In this document: positions 25,846 to 34,875 of the stretch, piece after piece | How the letters are laid out: every line of letters starts with the position of its first letter | How positions within the stretch are numbered: the first letter of the stretch is position 1 | Assembly (NCBI GenBank): GCA_963674545.2 | Contig: CAXXFB010000001.1 | Span: 2,108,001-2,172,000, forward strand | Length of the DNA stretch: 64,000 nucleotides | Reading direction: 5' to 3' | Source: JABGQS01 sp963674545 | GTDB lineage: Bacteria; Bacillota; Clostridia; Christensenellales; SZUA-584 | Made by a program: the position numbers and the translations under genes | Notes under the pieces: model-generated | Database searches by the model: none | Seen by the model: the letters and a program-made list of their open reading frames with translations, nothing else | Told to the model about the DNA's origin: nothing

Positions 25846-27255
25846 TCATATTTGTAACAAATTAGTCATTTTTAATGTTTTTCTTGCTCTGCTTATTAAA
25901 AGACTCTTTTTGTTTGTCTTAGGATATAAAACACAATAACTATGCAGTTCTTTTAATATCCTGCCGATTTCTTCAGATTGAGCTATGTTTAGCTCGTCCA
26001 TGAGTTCACTGCCGGTGACATCAAGGTCTTTAACCGTCCAGGGAGCTTTCGTTTCAATCATTATATCAAGCTCTTTTTTCCAGTTTTCCGCAGCGCCGAA
26101 ACCTGTAAAACCTTTTCCTGAGCCGGCGATGTCTGCACACCGAAGCGCTATTAGCATCTCAAAAGTTTCCCTTCCCAGTTTTACAGCCCTTTTTCTTATC
26201 GTTTTTGGTTTTGCCCTGCCTTCGAGGTCAAACATATGATTTTCAATAAGCGTAAGTACGGCCGTTTTTGTTTTGTTACTGAACTTTAGCTCTTCAAGCG
26301 CTTTTTTCGCCAGTATTTTTGAATACTTATCATGGTCATACATATTCCCTGCCCTGCTCAGTGAGACAGGCTTGCCTATATCGTGCAAAAGCGCTGCCAT
26401 CCGCAGCACCAGATTGGGCGGAGCAGCCCCGCAAGAATATATACCGTGGTGCAGAACATCATGAGTATGATACTGCTTTTTCTGCTCTATTCCCCTGCCC
26501 TGCTCCATAACAGGAATGACGTAATCAAGAGCGCCTATATCACTTAGCAGCAGCAATCCTTTTAGGTGCGCTTTTGCCTTGCCGTATTTCGTATCCGCCA
26601 GCAGTATTCGTTCGAGCTCCTGCCGCTTTCTCTCTGCAGAAATATCGTCAAGCAGCGAAACATTGCTCTTTGCACATTCGAGCAGTTCATCGTCAATACT
26701 GAAATCAAGCTCGCTGTATAGACGCACCATTCTCATTATGCGCAGCCCGTCGTCGGAAAGCGTTTCAATAGCTTTGTCTGCAGCAGCACGAAGTACGCCG
26801 TCTTTCGTATCTTTGAGTCCTCTGCCAGTTGGGTCAAAAACTTGCTTGGTATGTATATCAAGATATAGTGCGTTCGTGGTAAAGTCTCTTCGCTTTGCGT
26901 CTTTTTCTATGTCTTTTGTAAATTCGACTTTATACGGCCTGTGCTGACCGCCTTCATGATAATAATCCTGCCTCAGCGTCGTGTGCTCAAATATATACTT
27001 GCTGCCGCCCTGCCTCAAATGCACTTCTATGGTGCCAAGTGACATTGCTTTTTCTATTATAGTACAGCCTTCCTGCTTTAAGAACTTCGCCGCTTCTTCG
27101 GGCAAAGCAGCGGAGCACACATCAATATCGCCCTGCGAAAGACCAAGCATCATATTTCTTACGCTTCCGCCGACCAGATATAATTTATGTCCGTGTTTTG
27201 CGAATATATCTGAGAGAAGCCTCGTCCCTTCGTTTATACGGACCTCGTTTTTCAT
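25846..27255 (-). CDS. cca: CCA tRNA nucleotidyltransferase / poly(A) polymerase family with HD domain
   Basis: The 469-aa protein begins with the class II nucleotidyltransferase head: LYLVGGSVRNMMLG, catalytic DIDV and KYIFEHTTLRQD. The neck (RRDFTTNALYLDI, RIMRMVRLYSELDF) follows. A C-terminal HD domain has AALLHDIGKPVSLS and HDKYS. Such enzymes add or repair the CCA end of tRNA; the HD domain suggests added phosphatase or phosphodiesterase activity. The start overlaps the dapF stop (ATGA), so translation is coupled. Confidence 0.9.
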   Translation of the reverse strand: MKNEVRINEGTRLLSDIFAKHGHKLYLVGGSVRNMMLGLSQGDIDVCSAALPEEAAKFLKQEGCTIIEKAMSLGTIEVHLRQGGSKYIFEHTTLRQDYYHEGGQHRPYKVEFTKDIEKDAKRRDFTTNALYLDIHTKQVFDPTGRGLKDTKDGVLRAAADKAIETLSDDGLRIMRMVRLYSELDFSIDDELLECAKSNVSLLDDISAERKRQELERILLADTKYGKAKAHLKGLLLLSDIGALDYVIPVMEQGRGIEQKKQYHTHDVLHHGIYSCGAAPPNLVLRMAALLHDIGKPVSLSRAGNMYDHDKYSKILAKKALEELKFSNKTKTAVLTLIENHMFDLEGRAKPKTIRKRAVKLGRETFEMLIALRCADIAGSGKGFTGFGAAENWKKELDIMIETKAPWTVKDLDVTGSELMDELNIAQSEEIGRILKELHSYCVLYPKTNKKSLLISRARKTLKMTNLLQI

Positions 27256-28073
27256 TTCAGCTCTGCGGTATAAACAAGCTCTGCCGGGCCGGTCATCATA
27301 ACAGTCCCGTCTTGCATCACTTCGATAACAAGCTCTCCTACCGCTACATGAACGGTAACTTTGTTTGCCACCAGTCCTTTTTTATAAAGTCCGGCAACGC
27401 ATGCGCAGCAGCCCGTCCCACATGCAAGCGTAAAGCCTACGCCCCTCTCCCATGTTTTAACCTTAATATTTTCTTTATCTATCACCTGTGCAAAATTCAC
27501 ATTGGTTTTCTTGGGAAAAAGCTCGTGCTTCTCTATTGCCGGGCCAATAAAAGCAGTATCAAAGCTTTCTATATCATCAGTCAATACTATACTGTGCGGC
27601 ACACCCATCAGCATTGCCGAAACATCTACGCTTATTTTTCCAAGGTCTACCGGCACGTCAAAAGAGCTTCCGCTGCCGCTCATCGGTATGCTCTGCCTGT
27701 CAAAAGAAGGACGCCCCATATCAACACGCACACTTTTCACGATGCCGTTTTCTATATTAAGTTTTGGTTTGATGATACCTGCAAGCGTTTCCACCTGCAT
27801 CTCCTGTTTTTTTAATATATCATTTTCATACACAAACTTTGCAAAACAGCGGATGCCGTTTCCGCACATTTCCGCCTCGCTACCGTCCGCGTTTACTATC
27901 CTCATCCTAATATCTGCCGTTTCCGATGGCAGCACGATTATTATGCCGTCCGCACCCACGCCCGTTCTTCTTGCGCAGGTTTTCGGCGCAATAGCGTTGT
28001 AGTCCCTGCCGCTCCCGTCGTCCAAAAGCACAAGGAAGTCGTTCCCAAGGCCGTGCATTTTAGAAAATTTCAT
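27252..28073 (-). CDS. dapF: Diaminopimelate epimerase
   Basis: The enzyme converts LL-diaminopimelate to the meso form used for lysine and peptidoglycan crosslinks. The 273-aa protein shows both catalytic Cys motifs: AEMCGNGIRCFAKF (first Cys near residue 70) and TLACGTGCCACVAG (second near 220), plus the N-terminal KMHGLGNDF. AGGAGG precedes the start. It is the first gene of a two-gene unit with cca. Confidence 0.96.
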   Translation of the reverse strand: MKFSKMHGLGNDFLVLLDDGSGRDYNAIAPKTCARRTGVGADGIIIVLPSETADIRMRIVNADGSEAEMCGNGIRCFAKFVYENDILKKQEMQVETLAGIIKPKLNIENGIVKSVRVDMGRPSFDRQSIPMSGSGSSFDVPVDLGKISVDVSAMLMGVPHSIVLTDDIESFDTAFIGPAIEKHELFPKKTNVNFAQVIDKENIKVKTWERGVGFTLACGTGCCACVAGLYKKGLVANKVTVHVAVGELVIEVMQDGTVMMTGPAELVYTAELK

Positions 28074-28233
28074 TTTGTCCTCCTATAAGGTTACGCTTTT
28101 TATTTCCAACACTACCGCAGAATATATTATACTTTATAAGAGAAGGTTTTTACAACAGGCACATAAGCTCTGCTTGCTAATCACCTTTTAAGTGATATAA
28201 TAAACTTAAATATATTATATAGGTAGGTATGAA

Positions 28234-29007
28234 ATGAAAGAACTGATGGATAAAAAGGGCTTTATATGCGACATGGACGGCGTTATATACCACGGAAGCA
28301 AGCTGCTTGCCGGCGCTAAACCATTCGTAAGCTGGCTCAAGAAAGAAAAAAAGGAGTTTCTGTTCTTAACGAACAACTCTTCAAAGACCAGAAAAGAGCT
28401 TCAGCTCAAACTTCAAAGTCTTGGCATAGATGTTGAGGAAAAGCACTTTTACACATCCGCTCTTTCGACGGCGAGTTTCCTTAGGAAACAGTGCCCGGGA
28501 GGCAGCGCATATGTCATAGGCGACGCCGGGCTCACAAATGCTATGTACAACGTCGGTTTCTCTATGAACAGCACCAATCCGGACTATGTTGTCCTCGGCG
28601 AAACAAGGACTTATAACTACGAGATGCTGGAAAAAGCAACCCAGCTAGTGATGGGCGGCGCAAAGCTCATAGGCTGCAACTTCGACACGACCGGCCCGGT
28701 AGACGGAGGGATAGCACCTGCAACAAGGGCGCTTATCTCACCGATAGAGATGGCAACCGGCAAAAAGGCATATTTCCTCGGCAAACCAAACCCGCTTATG
28801 ATGCGCCACGGCCTCAGTCTTCTTGGTGTAGACAAAGAGGACGCAGCAATAATCGGCGACAGGATGGATACGGATATTGTAGCCGGAATAGAAGCGGCAA
28901 TAGATACTGTGCTTGTGCTCAGCGGTGTTACCAGCCGTGAATCCATGCTCAATTTCTCATATAAACCAAAGTATATACTTGAAGGTATCGGAGATATCAT
29001 AAAATAG
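28234..29007 (+). CDS. HAD-IIA family phosphatase (NagD-like)
   Basis: The 257-aa protein has the HAD motifs in order: motif I CDMDGVIYHGSKLL near the N-terminus, motif II FLTNNSSKTRKEL, a conserved LGKPNPLMM and motif IV IIGDRMDTDIVAG. The C2 cap between motifs II and III is typical of NagD/AraL/PNPase-like members that dephosphorylate small sugar or nucleotide phosphates. Substrate unknown. The GNAT gene follows after 9 nt. Confidence 0.88.
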   Translation: MKELMDKKGFICDMDGVIYHGSKLLAGAKPFVSWLKKEKKEFLFLTNNSSKTRKELQLKLQSLGIDVEEKHFYTSALSTASFLRKQCPGGSAYVIGDAGLTNAMYNVGFSMNSTNPDYVVLGETRTYNYEMLEKATQLVMGGAKLIGCNFDTTGPVDGGIAPATRALISPIEMATGKKAYFLGKPNPLMMRHGLSLLGVDKEDAAIIGDRMDTDIVAGIEAAIDTVLVLSGVTSRESMLNFSYKPKYILEGIGDIIK

Positions 29008-29016
29008 GAGTACTGC

Positions 29017-29517
29017 ATGAACTTAAGCTTGCGCCCGATAGAAAAAAGCGATATAGAGACTATTGCAGCTCTTGCCAACGAGCGTGACATAGCAAAGATG
29101 GCTCTGCTTATACCCTATCCGTATACCGTTTCGGATGCAAGGACCTGGCTAGACTACATCAGCAAGACAGAAAAAGAGCATGTTTTTGCAATTGTCAGCA
29201 ATAAAAAAATGATAGGCGTTATAGGTCTTGTAAATGAGCCGGAGCATAAACGTGCGGAGCTTGGCTATTGGCTGGGCAAAGAATATTGGAACAAAGGCTG
29301 TATGACAGGCGCTGTACAGATGATCCTCGGCTATGCATTTGGTGTGCTGAAAGTAAATAAAGTGTATGCAAATGTATTTGCCGGTAATGAAGCGTCCCAG
29401 AAGGTCCTGCAAAAGAACGGATTTGTGCTTGAAGGTGTGCTCAAACAGCATGTAATAAGGATGGGAGCCGTTCACGATCTTATGTATTTTGGCCTTTTAA
29501 AGCAGGATTACGAATAA
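29017..29517 (+). CDS. GNAT N-acetyltransferase (RimJ/RimL-like)
   Basis: The 166-aa protein starts NLSLRPIEKSDIETIAALAN and has the GNAT fold pattern of the RimJ/RimL branch: IGVIGLVNEPEHKRAELGYWLGKEYWNKG, the acetyl-CoA region, and VYANVFAGNEASQKVLQKNGF. It should transfer an acetyl group from acetyl-CoA, possibly to a protein N-terminus or a small molecule. AGGAG precedes the ATG and the gene is probably co-transcribed with the HAD gene. Confidence 0.85.
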   Translation: MNLSLRPIEKSDIETIAALANERDIAKMALLIPYPYTVSDARTWLDYISKTEKEHVFAIVSNKKMIGVIGLVNEPEHKRAELGYWLGKEYWNKGCMTGAVQMILGYAFGVLKVNKVYANVFAGNEASQKVLQKNGFVLEGVLKQHVIRMGAVHDLMYFGLLKQDYE

Positions 29518-29928
29518 AAAGTCTTATTTTTACAATAATATTCCTTTTATTAACATAATATGCCTTTTATTTTCTGGTCTTCAAATGTTTTTTGCTAATT
29601 TTTATACACCATCTATATTTGTTTTGTATAAATATCGTGCATAACCCGTGGAAAACGTGGATAGGTAAGTCCTTTTTTCAGAAACTTTGTTCCTGTTTTC
29701 CAGTATTAAGCAACATTTTTAAGTATTTAACAGGATTTATCATCTTTTTTTACGAAAAACCTAGTAAATTGCCGAAAAACCATAAACCATTAACATTGAC
29801 GTAATATAATTGTAATAATTTAAACATAATAGTCATTTTGATGACTGTGAGTTGTATATAGGATTTGCTTTTTTTGACACTTCTACAATATAATATACTT
29901 AGTATAGCAAACGAAAGGGTTTATTTTG
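29518..29928. other. AT-rich intergenic stretch upstream of the NlpC/P60 gene
   Basis: No gene is evident. A 14-bp imperfect direct repeat (ATATTCCTTTTATT / ATATGCCTTTTATT) lies at about 29539-29573. A DnaA-box-like word CGTGGATAG occurs near 29656. A candidate promoter for the next gene has -35 TTGCTT at 29865-29870 and -10 TATAAT at 29889-29894, 18 bp apart. Confidence 0.45.
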
Positions 29929-31140
29929 ATGTTCAGGCGGGCATTATTTCTTATTACACTGGTATTAATAATATGCATTTTTCCACTCAGCGCACTTGCA
30001 GCGGACCGCTACGAGATATTAAAGCTGGGTGATGAAGATAAATATGTTAAAGAGCTGCAGGACAAGTTAAAAGAGCTTGGATATTTCAGCGCAGCATCTA
30101 CAGGATATTTTGGAACGATAACTCAGCAAGCGGTAATAGACTATCAAAGCGACAAAGGGCTCATTGTGGACGGAAAGGCCGGACCGCAGACACTGGCGAT
30201 GCTTATGGGGAATGGATACAGCATACCGAGCGACCGTTTTGTTGCAGATGATGATGTCGTTGTAGGCACTTTTTATCCCGGAGACAAGGGAACAGAAATC
30301 GAAAAGCTGCAGCAAGCGCTTAAAGAGCTTGAATATTACGATTACCCCAGCATAACAGGTTTTTACGGCCCCGTAACAATAACGGCCGTAGAGCGTTTCC
30401 AGAAAACAAATGGCCTTATCGAAGACGGTGTTGCAGGACCGCAGACGCTGAATCTGCTATATTCGGGAAACGCAAAATATTTCTGTATTTATCCTGGCGA
30501 CAGGGGAGCAGACGTCGAAGCGCTGCAGAGGCGTTTACAGGAGCTTGGATATTATTCTTATGAGAGTATAACCGGATATTTTGGATCGGTAACAACAAAT
30601 GCGCTCAAAGAATTTCAGAATCAAAATGGTCTTTCATCAGACGGCATGGCAGGTAAAAACACAAGAGCTGTGCTCTATTCTGACGATGCAAAAGCTTATG
30701 ATTCAAGCCAGCAAAGCCATGACGTCGGCGATGCTCCGGATTCCACACAACAGGAAACAGACGAAGTTGAAAGAATGCTTGCATTTGCAAAAGAGCAGCT
30801 TGGTAAAAAGTATGTCTATTCTACAGAGGGGCCCAGCACTTTTGATTGCTCCGGCTTTGTATACTACGTTCTGAAATATATGGGCGTATCGACAAGCAGA
30901 TACAGTGCAAGCGGTTTTTCCAAGGTTTCTAGCTGGCAGCAGATAGATAAAAACAGCATCGAGCCGGGGGATCTATTATTCTTCAAGTCCGATTCTTCGT
31001 CCAGCATAAGCCATACGGGCATTTATCTGGGAAATGATACGTTTATACACGCAAGTTCCAGTGGCAGTTGCGTAAAGATAACCGACATTAGCGGATATTA
31101 TGACCGCAACTTCATACTTGCAAGGAGGGTCTTTCAATAG
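29929..31140 (+). CDS. Secreted NlpC/P60 peptidase with three peptidoglycan-binding domains
   Basis: The start is ATG at 29929, 9 nt after AAAGGG. A signal peptide (about 1-24, ALA-AD) is followed by three PG-binding-1 repeats (VKELQDKLKELGYF, IEKLQQALKELEYY, VEALQRRLQELGYY, each ending DG.AGP.T or similar). The C-terminal NlpC/P60 domain starts near residue 285. Its catalytic Cys is in STFDCSGFVYYV and the His in SISHTGIYLG, with a later His in FIHASSSG. It should cut peptide stems of the cell wall. It is monocistronic. Confidence 0.93.
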   Translation: MFRRALFLITLVLIICIFPLSALAADRYEILKLGDEDKYVKELQDKLKELGYFSAASTGYFGTITQQAVIDYQSDKGLIVDGKAGPQTLAMLMGNGYSIPSDRFVADDDVVVGTFYPGDKGTEIEKLQQALKELEYYDYPSITGFYGPVTITAVERFQKTNGLIEDGVAGPQTLNLLYSGNAKYFCIYPGDRGADVEALQRRLQELGYYSYESITGYFGSVTTNALKEFQNQNGLSSDGMAGKNTRAVLYSDDAKAYDSSQQSHDVGDAPDSTQQETDEVERMLAFAKEQLGKKYVYSTEGPSTFDCSGFVYYVLKYMGVSTSRYSASGFSKVSSWQQIDKNSIEPGDLLFFKSDSSSSISHTGIYLGNDTFIHASSSGSCVKITDISGYYDRNFILARRVFQ

Positions 31141-31152
31141 AAATAAATTATG

Positions 31153-31187
31153 CACATCTTATTCTTGCTTTGAGGTGTGTTTTTTTT
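31153..31187 (+). terminator. Rho-independent terminator after NlpC/P60 gene
   Basis: CACATCT pairs with AGGTGTG (one G-U), followed by eight T. Confidence 0.7.
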
Positions 31188-31214
31188 ATGTTTTTTTGAC
31201 AAAGTACCAAAAAG

Positions 31215-31462
31215 CCTGTTTTTTCTCCATAACATGATAATAACGTTTCATGTTAACAGGAACTCTTATTTAATACTTTTGCAACTTGAAGAGCGCGTGT
31301 GAAAATGATAGAATAATCCTGCTAGGGGTATTAGTGTTATCCACACAATGTGGATGGGTTCGTGGATCGAAGCCGCATTATTCGTGGTGTGTTCGTGTAC
31401 ACATATCAGATCGTATTTGTCTGGTGCATATTACCGCTAAATTCACACAAAGGTTGCTGGGC
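31215..31462 (+). other. oriC: Candidate oriC, part upstream of dnaA
   Basis: The segment between the NlpC gene and dnaA has a perfect DnaA box TTATCCACA at 31337-31345, facing a looser box TGTGGATGG at 31349-31357 and a weak CGTGGATCG at 31361-31369. Upstream is a nested inverted repeat (CCTGTT...TAACATG...CATGTTA...ACAGG, 31215-31260). No gene lies here. Together with the dnaA-dnaN gap it would form a bipartite origin. Confidence 0.6.
31286..31314 (+). promoter_or_regulatory. Promoter of dnaA
   Basis: -35 TTGAAG and -10 TAGAAT are separated by 17 bp. The DnaA boxes at 31337-31357 lie just downstream of the expected start, fitting autoregulation by DnaA. Confidence 0.55.
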
Positions 31463-32818
31463 ATGGAAACTTTTAATAATATTTGGGAAAAAGCATTAGA
31501 AATATTAAAACAGGAGCTTGCCGGTTTTAAATATGACACATGGATAAAATCCCTATTGCCCATCCGAAGAGACGGTACCGTCTATTACTTTCAGACGCAG
31601 AACGCTGTCCATAAAGACCTCATAGAAAAAAAATATCTCGAACAGCTGACAAGCGCACTTTCTGCCGCTGTCCAGCTGCTGGGACACGAAGAAGAAGAAA
31701 TCAGCATCGTTCTTTTAGAAAGCGATCAGATTGAAATCGCACCGCAGCCGCCAGAAGAGCCTGCCCATGAAAACAGCGATTCATCGCTCAATCCAACATA
31801 CACATTTGATACATTCGTTGTTGGCAGTTCCAATGAATTTGCACATGCAGCCGCCCGTGCAGTTGCAGACCAGCCGGGGCAGTCGTATAATCCGCTTTTT
31901 ATATACGGAAAAACAGGCCTTGGCAAAACTCATCTTATGCAGGCAGTTGCCAGCCATATAAAACAAACTAACAATCTGGCAACCGTCGTTTTCGTTAAGA
32001 GCGAGCCTTTTTTAAACGAGCTTATAAACGCTATACGTACAGCTAAAACGGAGGATTTCCGAGTAAGATACAGAAAAGCGGACGTTCTATTAATAGACGA
32101 TATACAGTTTATCGCCGGCAAAGAGAGTACCCAGGAAGAGTTCTTCCATACCTTTAATGAGCTATATGAAAACGGCAAACAGATAATACTGACTTCGGAC
32201 AAACCGCCGAAAGAAATGGCAAAGCTGGAAGAGAGGCTGCGTTCAAGATTTGAAGGCGGGCTGATAGCAGATATTCAGCCTCCGAATTATGAAACAAAGC
32301 TTGCAATACTGCAGCGCAAGGTCAAAGACATTACAAGTAAGGATGCACTTAAATGCGAAGTAAGCCCGGAGATACTCGACCTCATCGCAACAAAGGTCTC
32401 TTCAAATATACGCTCGCTCGAGGGTGCTCTCAACAAAATAATCGCATATACTATATTAAACGGAAAATCACCGAACCTTGTTGAGGCCGAAATAGCCATA
32501 CGTGATTTTCTTACTACAACGACCAATAAAAAGATATCACCAAGCCATATACTGCAGCTTATATGTGAATATTATGAGATTTCCGAAGCTGAGATCGTCA
32601 GCAATAAAAAGAACCAGAGCATAGCATATCCACGCCAGATTGCAATGTATCTTACGAGAAAACTGTGCGATATGTCTTATCAGTCTATTGCTGAGCTTTA
32701 TGGAAAGAGCGATCACACGACAGTTAAGCATGCGTATGAAAAAATAGAGAAAGAAATCGAAACAAAGATAGACGTAAAAACACTTGTGGATGACTTTGTG
32801 ACAAGTCTGCGTGAATAG
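31463..32818 (+). CDS. dnaA: Chromosomal replication initiator DnaA
   Basis: The start is ATG at 31463 (METFNNIWEKALEIL) with AAAGG upstream; the longer open frame would begin within the origin sequence. The 451-aa protein has domain I at the N-terminus, a variable linker, then the AAA+ domain with Walker A GKTGLGKTHLMQ, Walker B LLIDDIQF and sensor residues near RLRSRFEGG. Domain IV carries the DnaA signature SDHTTVKHAYEKI that contacts DnaA boxes. It binds and melts the origin. It is not preceded by rpmH as in many Bacillota. Confidence 0.98.
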   Translation: METFNNIWEKALEILKQELAGFKYDTWIKSLLPIRRDGTVYYFQTQNAVHKDLIEKKYLEQLTSALSAAVQLLGHEEEEISIVLLESDQIEIAPQPPEEPAHENSDSSLNPTYTFDTFVVGSSNEFAHAAARAVADQPGQSYNPLFIYGKTGLGKTHLMQAVASHIKQTNNLATVVFVKSEPFLNELINAIRTAKTEDFRVRYRKADVLLIDDIQFIAGKESTQEEFFHTFNELYENGKQIILTSDKPPKEMAKLEERLRSRFEGGLIADIQPPNYETKLAILQRKVKDITSKDALKCEVSPEILDLIATKVSSNIRSLEGALNKIIAYTILNGKSPNLVEAEIAIRDFLTTTTNKKISPSHILQLICEYYEISEAEIVSNKKNQSIAYPRQIAMYLTRKLCDMSYQSIAELYGKSDHTTVKHAYEKIEKEIETKIDVKTLVDDFVTSLRE

Positions 32819-33059
32819 GTGGAAAAGCCGCTGTTTAGTATTTTTAAAAAGAACCTTTGAAAAATTTTATTTACACACGGTATAAACAAAACATAAACGA
32901 ACTATACAGAATAGATATGTAAGTTATACCCTCAGTATTTGCTGCAGTAGTGCACAAAAAAGGACTTATCCACGTTATAAACATATACTACTGCTTCTAA
33001 TACTACTAAATCTGTAATAGTTAACATTATCGCTAATGCGCATATAAAGGAGATTCATT
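32819..33059 (+). other. oriC: Candidate oriC, part between dnaA and dnaN
   Basis: This 241-bp AT-rich gap has a near-perfect DnaA box TTATCCACG at 32966-32974; a TGTGGATGA word sits in the dnaA 3' end (32785-32793). The AT-rich run at about 32840-32940 would suit a DNA unwinding element. The dnaN promoter must also lie here. No coding sequence is seen. Confidence 0.55.
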
Positions 33060-34166
33060 ATGAGGATAGTTTGTCAGAAAAGCGAGCTTCAAAGAAGCGT
33101 GAACATAGTAAGCAAGGCTGTAGCAATTAAATCCCCGGTATATATACTTGAGGGTATTCTCTTCAGCACGGAAGAAAACAATATTGTACTTTACGGAAGT
33201 GACGATACTCTTTCTATTAAAAACAGTACAAGGGCTGTTGTTATAGAAGATGGCAGTTTTGTTCTTCCTGCCAGACTTCTTAGCGAGATATTGGCGAAGT
33301 TTGATGATTGCGAACTAACTATGTATACAAAAGAAAACAAAGTTTATATGGAATGCGGTCATTCACAGACAACACTTTTCTATATGGATGCGGATAATTA
33401 CCCGGATTTCCCAGAATATGATGCCACTAACGGGATTCAGATGATGTCTAAAGAAATGATATCTATGATAGACCAGACAGTGTTTGCAACTTCTGTTAGC
33501 GAGGATAAACCAATACTTACGGGAATCCTTGTGGAAATAGAGAAAGATAAGACAAGAATGGTGGCTCTCGATGGATACAGACTGGCTGTGAGGGAAGAAA
33601 ACATAAACAGCAGCATAGAACACAGGGAAGTAATAGTGCCCGCAAAATCGATGAGAGAGGCTGCAAGAATACTTCCTGCGGATGAAACGACTGTAAAACT
33701 ATATTTTAGTGACAGAATGTTGAGTATAGTATGCGATGAAACGCAGATAAACACAAGAATGCTGCAGGGAGACTATATTAAATATAAAAATATAATACCG
33801 GATAGCTTTGAAATACGTTTTATCGTTGATAGGCTGGAGCTTCATAACAGCCTGGAGCGTGCTAGCATACTTGCCCGACAAACAAAGACAAATGTAGTAA
33901 ATCTGAATATTGATGGAAACACTCTTACTATAACATCAAATTCAGAAGTTGGTGCAGCGAGGGAAGAACTTGATATTAACTTAACAGGTAAAAATCTTGA
34001 TATAGCTTTTAATTCCAGATACCTTCTGGATGTGCTCAAAGAAGTTGAGGATGATGAAGTTGTTTTTGACTTGAATACACCGATAAGCCCATGTGTTATA
34101 AGACCGGTAAGCGGCAGTAGTTATCTATATATGGTATTACCAGTTAAAACAAACAACACTATCTAG
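33060..34166 (+). CDS. dnaN: DNA polymerase III sliding clamp (beta)
   Basis: The 368-aa protein matches the clamp from its first residues (MRIVCQKSELQRSVNIVSKAV) to its C-terminal SPCVIRPVSGSSYLYMVLPVK, the stretch near the protein-binding pocket. Three repeats of the clamp fold fit this length. It encircles DNA and holds polymerase III. AAAGGAG precedes the ATG. The expected yaaA-recF-gyrB genes do not follow; instead the 3' end overlaps a convergent membrane gene by 8 nt. Confidence 0.98.
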   Translation: MRIVCQKSELQRSVNIVSKAVAIKSPVYILEGILFSTEENNIVLYGSDDTLSIKNSTRAVVIEDGSFVLPARLLSEILAKFDDCELTMYTKENKVYMECGHSQTTLFYMDADNYPDFPEYDATNGIQMMSKEMISMIDQTVFATSVSEDKPILTGILVEIEKDKTRMVALDGYRLAVREENINSSIEHREVIVPAKSMREAARILPADETTVKLYFSDRMLSIVCDETQINTRMLQGDYIKYKNIIPDSFEIRFIVDRLELHNSLERASILARQTKTNVVNLNIDGNTLTITSNSEVGAAREELDINLTGKNLDIAFNSRYLLDVLKEVEDDEVVFDLNTPISPCVIRPVSGSSYLYMVLPVKTNNTI

Positions 34167-34875
34167 CAAAATGTTTAGCAATTTTATCAATTAATTGTTT
34201 TATACGCTCTTCTATCTGAGGAGCGTATTTTATTAAAAAGATAAACAGTACGATTACTATTGCAACTATGACACCCCATGCCCAAACGGGTATGGATATC
34301 ATACCGGCACCAAGCAGCGCTGAGAAAAGAAGTCCCCATGGACGGGTGACTAATACTAAAATAGAAAAATATGGAAGCCTCATTGCTGATAGTCCTGCTA
34401 CCAGACAAAGAACATCGTCCGGAAAGAATGGAAATAGAAACATAAGAAAAAGAACTATCTTTTGCCGGGAAGATACGCTATCCATATATTTGTCTACTGT
34501 TTTTTTACTGGCTATTCTTTCAACAAGAGGTCTGCCGAATTTTTTGCCAAGAAGAAAAGCGCAAACTGAACCGAGAAAAACAGCGGCAACAGAAATAATA
34601 AAGCCTTTAACAAAGCCAAACATAACACCGCCAGCAAGGGTTGTAATATTGCCTGGGATCGGTGATATTATGACCTGTAGAAACTGTATAACAAAAAATA
34701 TAAAAGGAGCAAGAGGTCCGAAAGAAGAAACGTATTCTTTTAAACTTTCTTGAGATTCGAAAACAGTGAACAGGCCAAAAGACCTGCCAATATAATATAA
34801 GGCAACAAGAGCTGCAAGAATAGTCAAAAGAACAATAAGCCAAATGACCTGTTTTTTTGAAAGGTGCAGTTTCAT
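34159..34875 (-). CDS. TVP38/TMEM64 (DedA-superfamily) membrane protein
   Basis: The 238-aa protein has about six membrane segments and the VTT/SNARE-associated core: IFFVIQFLQVIISPIPGNITTLAGGVMFG with FLGSVCAFLLGKKFGRP, then LFPFFPDDVLCLVAGLSAMR. Members are thought to be lipid scramblases or transporters. Its start shares one base with the SGNH-hydrolase stop (TAATG), so the pair is an operon. The 3' end overlaps dnaN. Confidence 0.9.
   Translation of the reverse strand: MKLHLSKKQVIWLIVLLTILAALVALYYIGRSFGLFTVFESQESLKEYVSSFGPLAPFIFFVIQFLQVIISPIPGNITTLAGGVMFGFVKGFIISVAAVFLGSVCAFLLGKKFGRPLVERIASKKTVDKYMDSVSSRQKIVLFLMFLFPFFPDDVLCLVAGLSAMRLPYFSILVLVTRPWGLLFSALLGAGMISIPVWAWGVIVAIVIVLFIFLIKYAPQIEERIKQLIDKIAKHFAR

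Noticed and set aside
29650..29665. DnaA box upstream of the NlpC/P60 gene
   Set aside because: CGTGGATAG differs from the consensus at two positions and is isolated, 1.7 kb from the better boxes.
31286..31462. 59-residue N-terminal extension of DnaA
   Set aside because: It has no similarity to DnaA, overlaps the promoter and DnaA boxes, and ATG 31463 has a ribosome site.
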